DNA of 64,000 nt from G965215145 sp965215145 (GCA_965215145.1 OZ244038.1:1798001-1862000); one strand, 5' to 3'; positions 53,433-63,649 are shown, numbered from the stretch's first letter. Translations and numbers: made by a program. Notes: a model not told the origin generated them from the sequence alone.

Positions 53433-53488
53433 GGCGCGGCGGGCGGGGGAGGGGTGCCGACGCGTCTCACCGTGGCGCCGGGCTCACG

Positions 53489-53497
53489 GCGAAAATA
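53489..53497 (-). promoter_or_regulatory. -7-like promoter element of ftsK
   Basis: The minus strand reads TATTTTCGC, about 57 bp before the ftsK start, between ftsK and the purine-rich tract after the comB-like gene. Confidence 0.4.
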
Positions 53498-53578
53498 CGG
53501 GGAGCCCGAGAATGGGGAAAGGAGGAGAGGAAGAAAGGGAGGGCGAAGAGGGGAGGCGTCTAACTCTCACCCTCTCAT

Positions 53579-54358
53579 CTACTCCTCCTCCTCGGCCGGG
53601 GCCGGGACGCGGGCGGGGACCGAGGCCGCGTCGGGGTTGCTCAGCACGAGCCGGCTGTCGCGGTAGACCGGCAGCAGCGGCACGGCATCGACCTGCGCGC
53701 AGTACCGGACGTCCTCCTCGTAGCCGAGCGCGATGAGCCGCTGCCCGTGGGTGCTCCGGGCGACGGCCTCGGCGAGGCGCTCGCGGTCGCGGGCATACAT
53801 CGTGAAGGCGATGTGGGCGGCGTCGGAGCGGTCGGCGGGCTCGCGGCCGTCCCAGAGCTGGTGGAGGATGAGGCCGGCGCAGAGGACGTCCTCGAGCGCC
53901 ACGCGGTCCCCGCTCCCGGCGCACACGATGGCGACCTCGCCCTCGGCCTCGAACGCGAACCGGATGCACGGGCTGACGTTGAGGAGGCAGCCGACGGCGA
54001 CGGCCGCGGCCCCCCGCGCCTGCGTCATCGCGCGCGTCCCGTTCGACGTGTTCAGCACGACGGTCCGGCCCTGCACCACCTCGGGCGTGTACTCCGGGGG
54101 CGAGTTCCCGACGGCATACCCCTCGATCTTCTTGCCCGCCCGCTCGCCGCCGAGGACGGTGATGGCGGGGTCCATGTGGGCGGCGATCTTGCCGGCCGCG
54201 GCCATGTCCTCGACGGGGATCACCGCGCGGGCGCCGTGGTCCAGCGCCGTCACGACGGTCGAGCAGGCGCGGAGCACGTCGAGCACGAGGACCGCCTTGC
54301 CCTTGAGGTCCTGCTCGGTGGCGGAGGCGGCGGTGAGGAAGGCTTCGACGGACTTCAT
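53579..54358 (-). CDS. 2-phosphosulfolactate phosphatase family protein (ComB-like)
   Basis: 259 aa from the ATG at 54358. VLVLDVLRACSTVVTALDHG, then RAVIPVEDMAAAGKI, ERAGKKIEGYAVGNSPPEYT, VVLNTSNGTRAMTQARGAAA and VAIVCAGSGDRVALEDVLCA, the ComB family blocks in order. ComB hydrolyses 2-phosphosulfolactate in coenzyme M synthesis; bacterial relatives are widespread in organisms without coenzyme M and may have another phosphatase role, for example towards sulfolactate-type compounds. The rest of a coenzyme M pathway is not seen here. Between gcvT and ftsK on the same strand. Confidence 0.85.
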   Translation of the reverse strand: MKSVEAFLTAASATEQDLKGKAVLVLDVLRACSTVVTALDHGARAVIPVEDMAAAGKIAAHMDPAITVLGGERAGKKIEGYAVGNSPPEYTPEVVQGRTVVLNTSNGTRAMTQARGAAAVAVGCLLNVSPCIRFAFEAEGEVAIVCAGSGDRVALEDVLCAGLILHQLWDGREPADRSDAAHIAFTMYARDRERLAEAVARSTHGQRLIALGYEEDVRYCAQVDAVPLLPVYRDSRLVLSNPDAASVPARVPAPAEEEE

Positions 54359-54449
54359 CGGGCGGCGGCGCAGCAGGAGGGGAGAGGGAGGAGGGTACGG
54401 CAGCGGGGCTGTCAGCCCCCGGTCACGGGGCGCGGTGCGTCGGGCGGGG

Positions 54450-55586
54450 TTACTTGTGGAACGGCGGCTTCGCGACCGTCGCGCGGAGGACCCGTGAGCG
54501 GACGGCGAGCCCGAGCGCGGCGCCGGGCTCGGTGTAGCGGGCGTCGTTGGGGACGTAGCCGAGGCCGACGCCCCGCCCGAGCGTCGGGGACTGGCTCCCG
54601 CTCGTGACCTCGCCCACGGGCTCACCGTCGGGGCCGGGCTCCGAGGTGATCGGGTAGCCTTGCCGTGGGATCCCCCGGTCCTCCATCACGAACCCGACGA
54701 GCTTGCGCGGCACGCCGCCCTCCTTCTGCCGCGCGATGGCGTCGCGCCCAACGAAGTCGCCCTTTTGCAATTTCGTGACCCAGCCGAGCCCGGCCTCCAG
54801 CGGCGTCGTCTCCTCGGTGAGCTCGTGGCCGTAGAGGCAGTAGCCGGCCTCGAGGCGCAGGGTGTCGCGCGCGCCGAGGCCGGCCGGGAGGAGGCCGCGG
54901 TCCCGGCCCGCCGCCAGCAGCGCGTCCCACACGGCCCGCGCGCGCTCGGGCTCGCAGTAGATCTCGAGGCCCGGCTCGCCGGTGTACCCCGTTCGCGAGA
55001 CGACCGCGCGCTCGCAGCCGAGGAAGGCGCCCGGCTCGGGCTCGACGAAGTGGTAGTACTTCACGCCGCCGAGGTCCACCCTGCTCGCCTTCTCGGCGAT
55101 GCCGATGGCCTCGGGGCCCTGGAGCGCCAACAGCGCCGTTTCCTCTGAGACGTCCTCGACCGCGCTCTCGCCGCCGAAGTCGGCGTGGCAGGCGCGGATG
55201 TGGGCGAGGTCCTTCTCGATGTTCGAGGCGTTGATGACGAGGAGGTAGCGGTCCTCGGCGAGGCGGTAGGCGAGGAGGTCGTCCACGGCGCCGCCCTCTT
55301 CGTTGCACATCACGGCGTACATCGCGCGGCCGTCGGTGAGCGCCGCGGCGTCGTTGGTGACGAGGCGCTGCACGAAGCCGAACGCCTCGGGGCCGGTGAC
55401 CATCACCTCGCCCATGTGGGAGACGTCGAAGAGCCCGGCGGCCTCGCGCACGGCGCGGTGTTCTTCCAAGATGCCGGTGTACTGGATCGGCATCTCGAAC
55501 CCCCCGAACCCGGCCAGCCGGGCGCCGAGGGCGCGGTGGGTTTCGAAGAGCGGAGTCCGAAGGAGGGGGATAGCGGTGGGCGCCAT
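54450..55586 (-). CDS. gcvT: Glycine cleavage system aminomethyltransferase GcvT
   Basis: 378 aa from the ATG at 55586. T-protein that releases ammonia and passes the methylene group to THF. RTPLFETHRALGARLAGFGG, FEMPIQYTGILEEHRAVREA, AGLFDVSHMGEVMVTGPEAF, SRTGYTGEPGLEIYCEPERA, GLGARDTLRLEAGYCLYGHE, VGEVTSGSQSPTLGRGVGLG. All in family order and of normal length. Not accompanied by gcvH or gcvP in this window. Confidence 0.96.
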   Translation of the reverse strand: MAPTAIPLLRTPLFETHRALGARLAGFGGFEMPIQYTGILEEHRAVREAAGLFDVSHMGEVMVTGPEAFGFVQRLVTNDAAALTDGRAMYAVMCNEEGGAVDDLLAYRLAEDRYLLVINASNIEKDLAHIRACHADFGGESAVEDVSEETALLALQGPEAIGIAEKASRVDLGGVKYYHFVEPEPGAFLGCERAVVSRTGYTGEPGLEIYCEPERARAVWDALLAAGRDRGLLPAGLGARDTLRLEAGYCLYGHELTEETTPLEAGLGWVTKLQKGDFVGRDAIARQKEGGVPRKLVGFVMEDRGIPRQGYPITSEPGPDGEPVGEVTSGSQSPTLGRGVGLGYVPNDARYTEPGAALGLAVRSRVLRATVAKPPFHK

Positions 55587-55629
55587 GCAGCGGGGGCGGA
55601 CGGAACGGGGGAGGGTGCGGCGAAGGGAG

Positions 55630-55638
55630 CGGAAGGTA
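55630..55638 (-). promoter_or_regulatory. -7-like promoter element of gcvT
   Basis: The minus strand reads TACCTTCCG, identical to the element at 11912, about 45-50 bp before the gcvT start. Confidence 0.5.
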
Positions 55639-55760
55639 CGCCGTGGGCCGGGGCCGCGCCAATCAGAATGGCCTCCCGGCGTGGCGTCCGTGGCCCGTCC
55701 CGTCCGTTCGAACAACGGGTGCCGCCGGACGTACAGCCGCCCCTCGCTCACCCCCGACCC

Positions 55761-56753
55761 ATGTTCGACGCGCTCCTTCTCACCCGCGACGGCGGCGACC
55801 TCCGGGCCGCCGTCGCCCCCGCCTCCGAAGACCAGCTCCCCGAGGGCGACGTGCTCATCGACGTCGCCTACTCCAGCCTCAACTACAAGGACGGCCTCGC
55901 GGTCACGGGCAAGGGGAAGATCGTCCGGGGGGACTTCCCGTTCGTGCCGGGGATCGACCTCGCCGGCACCGTCGCCGAGTCGAGCAGCGCTGATTTCCGG
56001 CCGGGCGACGACGTGGTGCTGACGGGGTGGGGGACGGGGGAGGACCGCTGGGGCGGCTTCGCCGAGCGCGCCCGCGCGAGCGCCGCGCACCTCGTCCGCC
56101 TCCCCGACGGCCTCACGCCGAAGGAGGCGATGACGATCGGGACGGCGGGGTTCACGGCGATGCTGGCGGTGATGGCCCTCGAAGACCACGGCGTCCGCCC
56201 CGACGGCGGCGAGGTCGTGGTGACGGGCGCCTCGGGCGGGGCCGGCAGCATGGCGGTCACGCTGCTCGCCAAGCTCGGCTACACCGTCGCCGCCTCCACC
56301 GGCAGCGCCGACGCGCACGGCTACCTCCGCGGCCTCGGCGCCGCCCGCGTCGTCGACCGCGACGAGCTGGGCGCGGGGCCGGAGCGCCCGATGGAGTCGG
56401 CGCGCTGGGCCGGCGCCGTCGACGGCGTCGGGGGGCCGACGCTGGCGCGCCTGCTGGCGCAGATGGAGACCCACGGCAGCGTCGCCGCCTACGGGCTCGC
56501 GCAGAGCCACGAGCTCCACACGACCGTCTTCCCGTTCATCCTCCGCGGCGTCAACCTCCTCGGGATCGACTCGAACACCTGCCCGCCCGACCGCCGCGAG
56601 CGCGCCTGGCGCCGCCTCCCCGAGATCCTCTCCGACCCGGAGATCGCCGCCATCGAGAGCGCCGTGATCCCGCTGGCCGACGTGCCCGCCTGGAGCGAGC
56701 GGATCACCCAGGGCGAAACCCGCGGCCGGGTGGTGGTGGACGTGCGGGCGTAG
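55761..56753 (+). CDS. Zinc-free MDR oxidoreductase, acrylyl-CoA reductase (AcuI/YhdH) type
   Basis: 330 aa. NADPH-dependent reductase of the YhdH/AcuI branch, which reduces acrylyl-CoA to propionyl-CoA in other bacteria. DVAYSSLNYKDGLAVTGKGK, FPFVPGIDLAGTVAESSSAD, MTIGTAGFTAMLAVMALEDH, the nucleotide motif VVVTGASGGAGSMAVTLLAK, LLGIDSNTCPPDRRERAW. Length and signatures fit well; the substrate in this organism is unproven. First gene of a plus-strand pair with the FAD oxidoreductase. Confidence 0.9.
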   Translation: MFDALLLTRDGGDLRAAVAPASEDQLPEGDVLIDVAYSSLNYKDGLAVTGKGKIVRGDFPFVPGIDLAGTVAESSSADFRPGDDVVLTGWGTGEDRWGGFAERARASAAHLVRLPDGLTPKEAMTIGTAGFTAMLAVMALEDHGVRPDGGEVVVTGASGGAGSMAVTLLAKLGYTVAASTGSADAHGYLRGLGAARVVDRDELGAGPERPMESARWAGAVDGVGGPTLARLLAQMETHGSVAAYGLAQSHELHTTVFPFILRGVNLLGIDSNTCPPDRRERAWRRLPEILSDPEIAAIESAVIPLADVPAWSERITQGETRGRVVVDVRA

Positions 56754-56765
56754 CCCCCTTGTAGC

Positions 56766-56849
56766 GTGTTGCGTATTGCGTGTTAGGACGCGATGGCTAC
56801 GAGTGACCGCTGCTCGGAGCACCAGAACACGCAACACGCACGACGCAAC
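56766..56849. repeat. Intercistronic low-complexity hairpin (GCGTGTTGCGT type)
   Basis: GTGTTGCGTATTGCGTGTT (56766-56784) pairs imperfectly with AACACGCAACACGCACGACG (56826-56845). It fills the gap between the acrylyl-CoA reductase-like gene and the ATG at 56856. Confidence 0.6.
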
Positions 56850-56855
56850 AGACCG

Positions 56856-58052
56856 ATGACCACCTCGCACTGGCAGGCCGCCCTCCCCGACGCCGCCCCT
56901 CCGGCTGACCTCCCACCCCGCGCCGACGTGGCGGTGGTCGGCGGGGGGATCGCGGGCGTCTCGACGGCCTACTGGTTACAAAAGCTCGACCCGTCGCTGC
57001 ACGTCGTGCTCGTCGAGCGGGCGCGGGTGGCGCACGGGGCCAGCGGGCGCAACGCCGGCTTCCTCCTCCAGGGCACCGACGCCGACTACGCCGCCGCCGC
57101 GGACCGGCTCGGCCGCGAGCGGGCGCGGCGGTTCTGGCGGCTCACGCAGGAGACCCGCGACGGCCTCGCCAAGGCGCTGGCCGGCGCGGACGTGGGGCCG
57201 GAGGCGACCGGCAACCTCGTCGTGGCGGGGGACGAGGCCGAGGACGAGCGGCTGCGACGTTCGGCAGTTCTGCTCCGCGAGGATGGGGTCGCGGCGGACT
57301 ACCTCGCGGCGGCGGAGGTCGAGCGGCGGATTGGGAGCCGGGGCCTCGGCGGCGCCCTCGCCGTCCCGACGGGGGGGATGCTGAACCCGGCCCGTGCCGC
57401 CCGCGCCCTCGCCGAGCGGAGCGGTGCGACGGTGGTCGAGGGGGCAGCGGCGGTAATGGTCGAGGCGGTGGGAGCGGGAGTCCGGCTCGTGACCGAGCGG
57501 GGGGCGCTCGATGCCGGCCGCGTCGTGCTCGCCCTGAACGCGTACCTGCCGCAGTTCGTCCCCGCGCTCGGTGGGTTCGTCCGCCCCGCCCGGGCGCAGG
57601 CCCTCGCGACGGCGCCGCAGCCGCGCCGGCTCCACCAGCCGGTCTACTCGCACGAGGGGTACTTCTACCTCCGCCAGCTCCCCACCGGCGAGGTTTTACT
57701 GGGCGGCGCCCGACATCTCCACCGAGAGGCCGAGGTCGGGTATGAGGATGCGGCCACCGAGCCCGTGCAGGCGAGCCTCGAAGGCTACCTCCGCGAGCAC
57801 TTCCCTGACCTCGCCGGGGCGCCCGTCGTGCAGCGGTGGAGCGGGACGATGGGGTTCGGCGCGGACGGGCTGCCCGGCTTCGGTCGCGTGCCGGACGTGG
57901 ACGGGGCGTGGTGGGTCGGCGGGTTCACGGGGCACGGGATGGGCTACGGCTTCCGCACCGCCCGCACCGTCGCCGCGGCCGTGCTGGGGGAGGACGATCC
58001 GTACCGCGACCTGCTGGAACGGAACGTGCCGGCCGAGACCCGTTCGCTGTAG
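56856..58052 (+). CDS. FAD-dependent oxidoreductase (DAO/GlpD-like, amine or amino-acid oxidase type)
   Basis: 398 aa from the ATG at 56856. FAD-binding DVAVVGGGIAGVSTAYWLQ at about residues 23-41, the arginine-box region VLVERARVAHGASGRNAGFL, then AGRVVLALNAYLPQFVPALG and the C-terminal VDGAWWVGGFTGHGMGYGFR. The class oxidises N-methyl or amino-acid substrates; the particular substrate is not indicated by neighbours. An ATG at 56793 lies inside the hairpin repeat and is rejected. Confidence 0.88.
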   Translation: MTTSHWQAALPDAAPPADLPPRADVAVVGGGIAGVSTAYWLQKLDPSLHVVLVERARVAHGASGRNAGFLLQGTDADYAAAADRLGRERARRFWRLTQETRDGLAKALAGADVGPEATGNLVVAGDEAEDERLRRSAVLLREDGVAADYLAAAEVERRIGSRGLGGALAVPTGGMLNPARAARALAERSGATVVEGAAAVMVEAVGAGVRLVTERGALDAGRVVLALNAYLPQFVPALGGFVRPARAQALATAPQPRRLHQPVYSHEGYFYLRQLPTGEVLLGGARHLHREAEVGYEDAATEPVQASLEGYLREHFPDLAGAPVVQRWSGTMGFGADGLPGFGRVPDVDGAWWVGGFTGHGMGYGFRTARTVAAAVLGEDDPYRDLLERNVPAETRSL

Positions 58053-58079
58053 GGCCACCCGGCCCGTTCCTCCTCAGCC

Positions 58080-58107
58080 GTAGGGACAGGGCATGCCCCG
58101 TCCCTAC
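58080..58107. repeat. GTAGGGGC-family palindrome (copy 6)
   Basis: 28 bp: GTAGGGACAGGGCA / TGCCCCGTCCCTAC with one mismatch, between the convergent FAD oxidoreductase and thioesterase genes. Confidence 0.75.
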
Positions 58108-58140
58108 CGTGCGGACACACCTCGTCCGATCGGGGTGCTG

Positions 58141-58923
58141 TCAGGCCCGCCAGCGTGTCCGCGCCTGCGCCAGCACCTCGCCATCCGATTCCCGCGTGAG
58201 CCGGTGCCCCACAGCGAATCCGTCGCCCGTCGCCTCCGGCTCGGCGCAGGCGCTCACGACCGTGTCGTCGTAGACGGCCTCGGCGTGGAAGGTGACGTCG
58301 ACCCCGCAGGCGGTGTGCTCGGCGTCGAGGGCGTCGGGGGCGGCCTCCAACGCCCACTCCACGTACCGGGCGTTGTTGGCGTGGCGGTTGAGGTCGAGGT
58401 CGGCGCGGCGGACGCGGATGCGGCGCTCGTGGGCCATCGCCTCGGGGGCGGCCTTCGGGGCCGGCGCGGGGTCGAGCGCGCGGGGGCGGTCGGGCAGCGC
58501 GAAGCCCTGGACGCCCTGCGGCATCCGAGCGGGGCGGCGCCGCTCCAGGTCGATGATGAACCACTCGCTCGTCGCGCGGGCCGTGACGGCGCCCTCGCTG
58601 TCGCGGAGGAGGTAGTCCCGCCCGGCGATCAGGCCGCCGACCACGCTCGGCCACGTCTCCAGCTCCAACCGCTCCCCCCATTCCGGCGCCCGCTCGACGG
58701 CGACGGAGAGGCGGCGCAGCACCCACGCCTGCCCCTCAGCCCACAGGTCCTCCGCGCCGTAGCCCAGCGCGTCGGCGTGGTAGCTGGAAATCTCCTGGAG
58801 CCACAGGCAGAGGTCCGGCAGCCGCAGCCGCGCCGCAGGGCCGACCTCGTAGGTGCGGACGCGGAAGCCGGCCGTCCAGGTGCGGGCGGGCGTGAGGGTC
58901 TCGGGGGCGACGGTCTCGGGCAC
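58141..58923 (-). CDS. Acyl-ACP thioesterase (FatA/FatB-like, double hotdog)
   Basis: 260 aa from a GTG at 58923 (reads PETVAPETLTPARTWTAGFR). Hydrolyses acyl-ACP to free fatty acid. Two hotdog halves: RTYEVGPAARLRLPDLCLWL, QEISSYHADALGYGAEDLWA, TWPSVVGGLIAGRDYLLRDS, TSEWFIIDLERRRPARMPQG; second half with the catalytic Asn-x-His in DLDLNRHANNARYVEWALEA, then VTFHAEAVYDDTVVSACAEP. An in-frame ATG at 59001 would add a polar leader overlapping the divergent promoter region, so GTG is preferred. Confidence 0.9.
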   Translation of the reverse strand: MPETVAPETLTPARTWTAGFRVRTYEVGPAARLRLPDLCLWLQEISSYHADALGYGAEDLWAEGQAWVLRRLSVAVERAPEWGERLELETWPSVVGGLIAGRDYLLRDSEGAVTARATSEWFIIDLERRRPARMPQGVQGFALPDRPRALDPAPAPKAAPEAMAHERRIRVRRADLDLNRHANNARYVEWALEAAPDALDAEHTACGVDVTFHAEAVYDDTVVSACAEPEATGDGFAVGHRLTRESDGEVLAQARTRWRA

Positions 58924-59004
58924 GGCGGGAAGCGTTCGGGTTAGCGCGGTGTCCGGGGAATATCCCGAATCCTCCCGGCGTTTCCGCGCATGGTTACACA
59001 ACCG

Positions 59005-59013
59005 TAGCTTCCC
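59005..59013 (+). promoter_or_regulatory. -7-like promoter element of the Bax-inhibitor-like gene
   Basis: TAGCTTCCC preceded by CCG, about 40 bp before the ATG at 59052, in the divergent region with the thioesterase gene. Confidence 0.5.
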
Positions 59014-59051
59014 GGCCGATCGTTTCTCCCGAAACCCGACCCCCGATCTCG

Positions 59052-59741
59052 ATGGCAGCTCCTGCTCTCCACCCCGTCGCCACGGCCGGCGTGGACACCC
59101 GCGCGACGTTCTTGATGCGCACCTACCTCCACCTCTTCGGCGCGATCCTGCTGTTCGCCGCCATCGAGGTGTTCCTCTTCACCTCCGGCCTCGTCTACCC
59201 GCTGGCCGAGGCGCTGCTCAGCGTGAACTGGCTGCTCGTGCTCGGCGGGTTCGTGGTGGTGAGCTGGCTGGCCTCCGGCGCGGCGCACCGGGCGGAGTCC
59301 TTGCCGGCGCAGTACGCGGCGCTCGGCGGGTTCGTCGTCGCGCAGGCCATCATCTTCGCGCCGCTCCTCGTCGTGGCGATGCTCTACGCCGGCCCCGGCG
59401 TGATCGACAGCGCGGCGTGGGTGACGCTGCTCGGGTTCGCCGGCCTCACCGGCGTGGTGTTCCTGACGCGGAAGGACTTCTCGTTCCTCGGGGGCATCCT
59501 CCGGTTCGGGTTCGTCGTGGCCCTCGTGCTGATCGTGGCCTCCGTGCTGTTCGGGTTCGCGATGGACACGTGGTTCTCGGTGGCGATGATCGCGCTGGCC
59601 GGCGGGGCCATCCTGTACGACACGTCGAAGGTGCTCCACCACTACCCCGAGGACCGCTACGTCGCCGCGTCGCTGGAGCTGTTCGCCTCGGTCGCGCTGA
59701 TGTTCTGGTACGTCCTCCGCCTCCTGATGTCGCGCCGCTGA
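59052..59741 (+). CDS. Bax inhibitor-1/YccA family membrane protein
   Basis: 229 aa with seven membrane spans. ATFLMRTYLHLFGAILLFAA near the N-terminus, FVVVSWLASGAAHRAESLPA, AAWVTLLGFAGLTGVVFLTR, DFSFLGGILRFGFVVALVLI and the C-terminal GAILYDTSKVLHHYPEDRYV, ASLELFASVALMFWYVLRLL with the family Asp and His. BI-1 relatives are pH-sensitive leak channels or FtsH modulators (YccA). Confidence 0.93.
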   Translation: MAAPALHPVATAGVDTRATFLMRTYLHLFGAILLFAAIEVFLFTSGLVYPLAEALLSVNWLLVLGGFVVVSWLASGAAHRAESLPAQYAALGGFVVAQAIIFAPLLVVAMLYAGPGVIDSAAWVTLLGFAGLTGVVFLTRKDFSFLGGILRFGFVVALVLIVASVLFGFAMDTWFSVAMIALAGGAILYDTSKVLHHYPEDRYVAASLELFASVALMFWYVLRLLMSRR

Positions 59742-59810
59742 GCGTAGAGGAGAAGAGAGGAAAAAGAAAGAAGAGGGAGAAGGGCCGTAGGGTTGAGGTG
59801 GTCTAGCTTC

Positions 59811-59861
59811 CACCCTCTCCACCCTCTCCACCCTCTCCACCCTCTCCACCCTCTCCACCCT
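59811..59861. repeat. 9-bp tandem array upstream of the FKBP gene
   Basis: Unit CACCCTCTC, 5.7 identical copies, ending exactly at the ATG (59862). Preceded by a purine-rich run (GAGGAGAAGAGAGG ... GAAGAGGGAGAAGGG, 59747-59783) that can pair with it. Confidence 0.95.
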
Positions 59862-60287
59862 ATGCCCGTCCAGCCCGGCGACACCGTCCGCGTCCACTAC
59901 ACCGGCACCCTCGCCGACGGCACCGAGTTCGACTCCTCGGCCGGCCGCGAGCCGCTCGAGTTCACCGTCGGCGCGGGCGACGTGATCGCCGGGTTCGACA
60001 AGGCCGTCGCGGGGATGGAGCCGGGCGACGCGCAGACCGTCACGATCCCCGCGGCCGAGGCCTACGGCGAGCGCGAGGAGGGGATGACGCTCGAGGTCCC
60101 CCGCGACCAGCTCCCCCCCGACGAGGAGCCCTCCGTCGGCGACCACCTCATGCTCTCGATGGAAGACGGCGAGCAGGTCCCCGTCCGCATCGCCTCACTC
60201 GACGACGACGTGGTGACGCTCGACGCGAACCACCCCCTCGCGGGAGAGGATCTAACCTTTGAAATCACACTGGAGGAGATCGCGTAG
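59862..60287 (+). CDS. FKBP-type peptidyl-prolyl isomerase (SlyD-like)
   Basis: 141 aa from the ATG at 59862. Catalytic FKBP core VQPGDTVRVHYTGTLADGTE, FDSSAGREPLEFTVGAGDVI, GFDKAVAGMEPGDAQTVTIP, followed by an insert-in-flap domain (AEAYGEREEGMTLEVPRDQL, then VPVRIASLDDDVVTLDANHP) and the closing strand AGEDLTFEITLEEIA. This arrangement is SlyD-like, without the His-rich tail. Folding catalyst and chaperone in the cytosol. The frame is open upstream through the tandem array (HPLHPLHPL), but MPVQPGD is the family start. Confidence 0.93.
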   Translation: MPVQPGDTVRVHYTGTLADGTEFDSSAGREPLEFTVGAGDVIAGFDKAVAGMEPGDAQTVTIPAAEAYGEREEGMTLEVPRDQLPPDEEPSVGDHLMLSMEDGEQVPVRIASLDDDVVTLDANHPLAGEDLTFEITLEEIA

Positions 60288-60341
60288 GCGGGCGCGTTAG
60301 GGGCGGCGAACGGAACATCCGTGCCCGTCGAGCATCGTAGT

Positions 60342-60361
60342 GGGGCATCCCTGAATGCCCC
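60342..60361. repeat. Short inverted repeat in the leader of the stress gene
   Basis: GGGGCAT (60342-60348) / ATGCCCC (60355-60361), 6-nt loop, 24 bp before the ATG; a possible mRNA hairpin and a distant relative of the GTAGGGGC family. Confidence 0.45.
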
Positions 60362-60384
60362 TCTCCACTCACCACCCCACTACT

Positions 60385-60903
60385 ATGGCTACTCGCCCTG
60401 TTGTCACCGGCGCCTTCAACGACTACGACGACGCCGACCGCGTCTACCGCTCGCTGAAGGACCGTGGCTACTCCGACGACGACATCCACGTCGTGATGTC
60501 CGAGGACACCCAGAAGAAGTACTACAACCGTGCTAACGTCGAGATCGAGCACGGCTCGAAGGCGATGGAGGGGGCCGGCACCGGCGCCGCCATCGGCGGC
60601 ACGGCCGGCGGCATCCTCGGTGCGCTCGCCGCCGCGGGCGCGACCGTCGCCCTGCCCGGTCTCGGACTCGCCATCGCCGGCCCCATCGCGGGCGCTCTCG
60701 CTGGCGCCGGTGCCGGTGGCGCTGCGGGCAGCCTGCTCGGTGCGCTCGTCGGCCTCGGCATCCCCGAGGACCGCGCGAAGACCTACCGCGATGACGTGAA
60801 GGACGGCAGCATCGTCGTGGCTGCCCACCCGCGTGACGACAAGGACCGCGACTACTTCCGCGACGAGTTCGGCAAGTACAACGCGAGCAACCTGCACTAC
60901 TAG
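60385..60903 (+). CDS. General stress protein 17M-like protein with glycine-zipper region
   Basis: 172 aa from the ATG at 60385. Residues 5-45 match the head of the stress protein encoded at 19947 (VTGAFNDYDDADRVYRSLKD, RGYSDDDIHVVMSEDTQKK). Residues about 60-125 are a Gly/Ala-rich hydrophobic stretch with glycine-zipper spacing (GAGTGAAIGGTAGGILGALA, then LGLAIAGPIAGALAGAGAGG). The end (IPEDRAKTYRDDVKDGSIVV, AAHPRDDKDRDYFRDEFGKY) is the matching second half of the 17M-type fold. Probably cytoplasmic or membrane-associated stress protein; mechanism unknown. Closed by a strong terminator. Confidence 0.78.
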   Translation: MATRPVVTGAFNDYDDADRVYRSLKDRGYSDDDIHVVMSEDTQKKYYNRANVEIEHGSKAMEGAGTGAAIGGTAGGILGALAAAGATVALPGLGLAIAGPIAGALAGAGAGGAAGSLLGALVGLGIPEDRAKTYRDDVKDGSIVVAAHPRDDKDRDYFRDEFGKYNASNLHY

Positions 60904-60927
60904 GCCGCTCGCAGGCTAGCCAGCTCT

Positions 60928-60962
60928 GGCGGGGCGGGGACTTTTTAGGTCCTCGCCCCGCC
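60928..60962. terminator. Bidirectional terminator
   Basis: GGCGGGGCGGGGAC (60928-60941) pairs with GTCCTCGCCCCGCC (60949-60962) across a CTTTTTAG loop, between the converging stress gene and acyl-CoA synthetase. Confidence 0.7.
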
Positions 60963-60986
60963 GCTGTTAGGGGCACGCCGGCGGGG

Positions 60987-62984
<1,998 letters not shown>

Positions 62985-63028
62985 GGGCGGCGCGGGTCAC
63001 AGAGAGAGCGGCCTCCTCGGCCGGATCG

Positions 63029-63037
63029 CCGAATCTA
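63029..63037 (-). promoter_or_regulatory. -7-like promoter element of the acyl-CoA ligase
   Basis: The minus strand reads TAGATTCGG, about 45 bp before the ligase ATG; it overlaps the stop codon of the DUF421 gene. Confidence 0.45.
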
Positions 63038-63589
63038 AGCGTCGCCGTCTGGAGCGAACGCCGGGAGCCCCTTCACGTCGTTGAGCAGGGGAGGGGTGCT
63101 GAGGCCCGTAGCCTCGCCGTCCGGGGCGGGGAGCACGCTGAGGCTGCCGTTGGCTTCGAGCACCACGGCCGCCACCTCATCAATCGAGCGGTGCCCGCCC
63201 TCGCGCGCGGCGGCGTCGATCTCGTTCCGGTTGATCCGCTCGCGGTTCATGGCGTCGTGGAGGTAGACGCCCTCGTAGAAGAGCAGACACGGCTGGGCGT
63301 AGACGACCTGGCGGAACGGCCGCCATCGCGCCGCGGCCCACGTCACCGCGGACTGGAACCCGAGGAGGATGGCGACGGCCGCGAGGCCCTCGACGAGGGA
63401 GACCCCCTCCGAGAGCACCGTCGTCCCGGTGATGGCCCCGATCGCCACCGTCACGATCCAGTCGAAGTTGTTCATCTTCGAGGCCGCCCGCTTCCCTACC
63501 AAGCGGTGGCTCGCGATGAGGAAGACGTAGACGATGGGGGCGAAGACGACCACCTGAAGCAGGGCGTCCCACCCGTCGAACCAGTGCAT
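63035..63589 (-). CDS. DUF421 family membrane protein (YetF/YcaP-like)
   Basis: 184 aa. N-terminal membrane spans (ALLQVVVFAPIVYVFLIASH, IVTVAIGAITGTTVLSEGVS, LAAVAILLGFQSAVTWAAAR) with the KRAASKMNNFDWIVTVAIGA motif, then the soluble DUF421 domain (RQVVYAQPCLLFYEGVYLHD, NRNEIDAAAREGGHRSIDEV, VVLEANGSLSVLP). Function unknown; relatives are spore or envelope proteins. Confidence 0.92.
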   Translation of the reverse strand: MHWFDGWDALLQVVVFAPIVYVFLIASHRLVGKRAASKMNNFDWIVTVAIGAITGTTVLSEGVSLVEGLAAVAILLGFQSAVTWAAARWRPFRQVVYAQPCLLFYEGVYLHDAMNRERINRNEIDAAAREGGHRSIDEVAAVVLEANGSLSVLPAPDGEATGLSTPPLLNDVKGLPAFAPDGDA

Positions 63590-63640
63590 CGTAGGGGAGG
63601 GGGCTGTAACGGCGCGGGGGCGGCCGGCCCAGCCGCCCCC

Positions 63641-63649
63641 GTGAATCTA
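63641..63649 (-). promoter_or_regulatory. -7-like promoter element of the DUF421 gene
   Basis: The minus strand reads TAGATTCAC, about 52 bp before the ATG. Confidence 0.4.
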
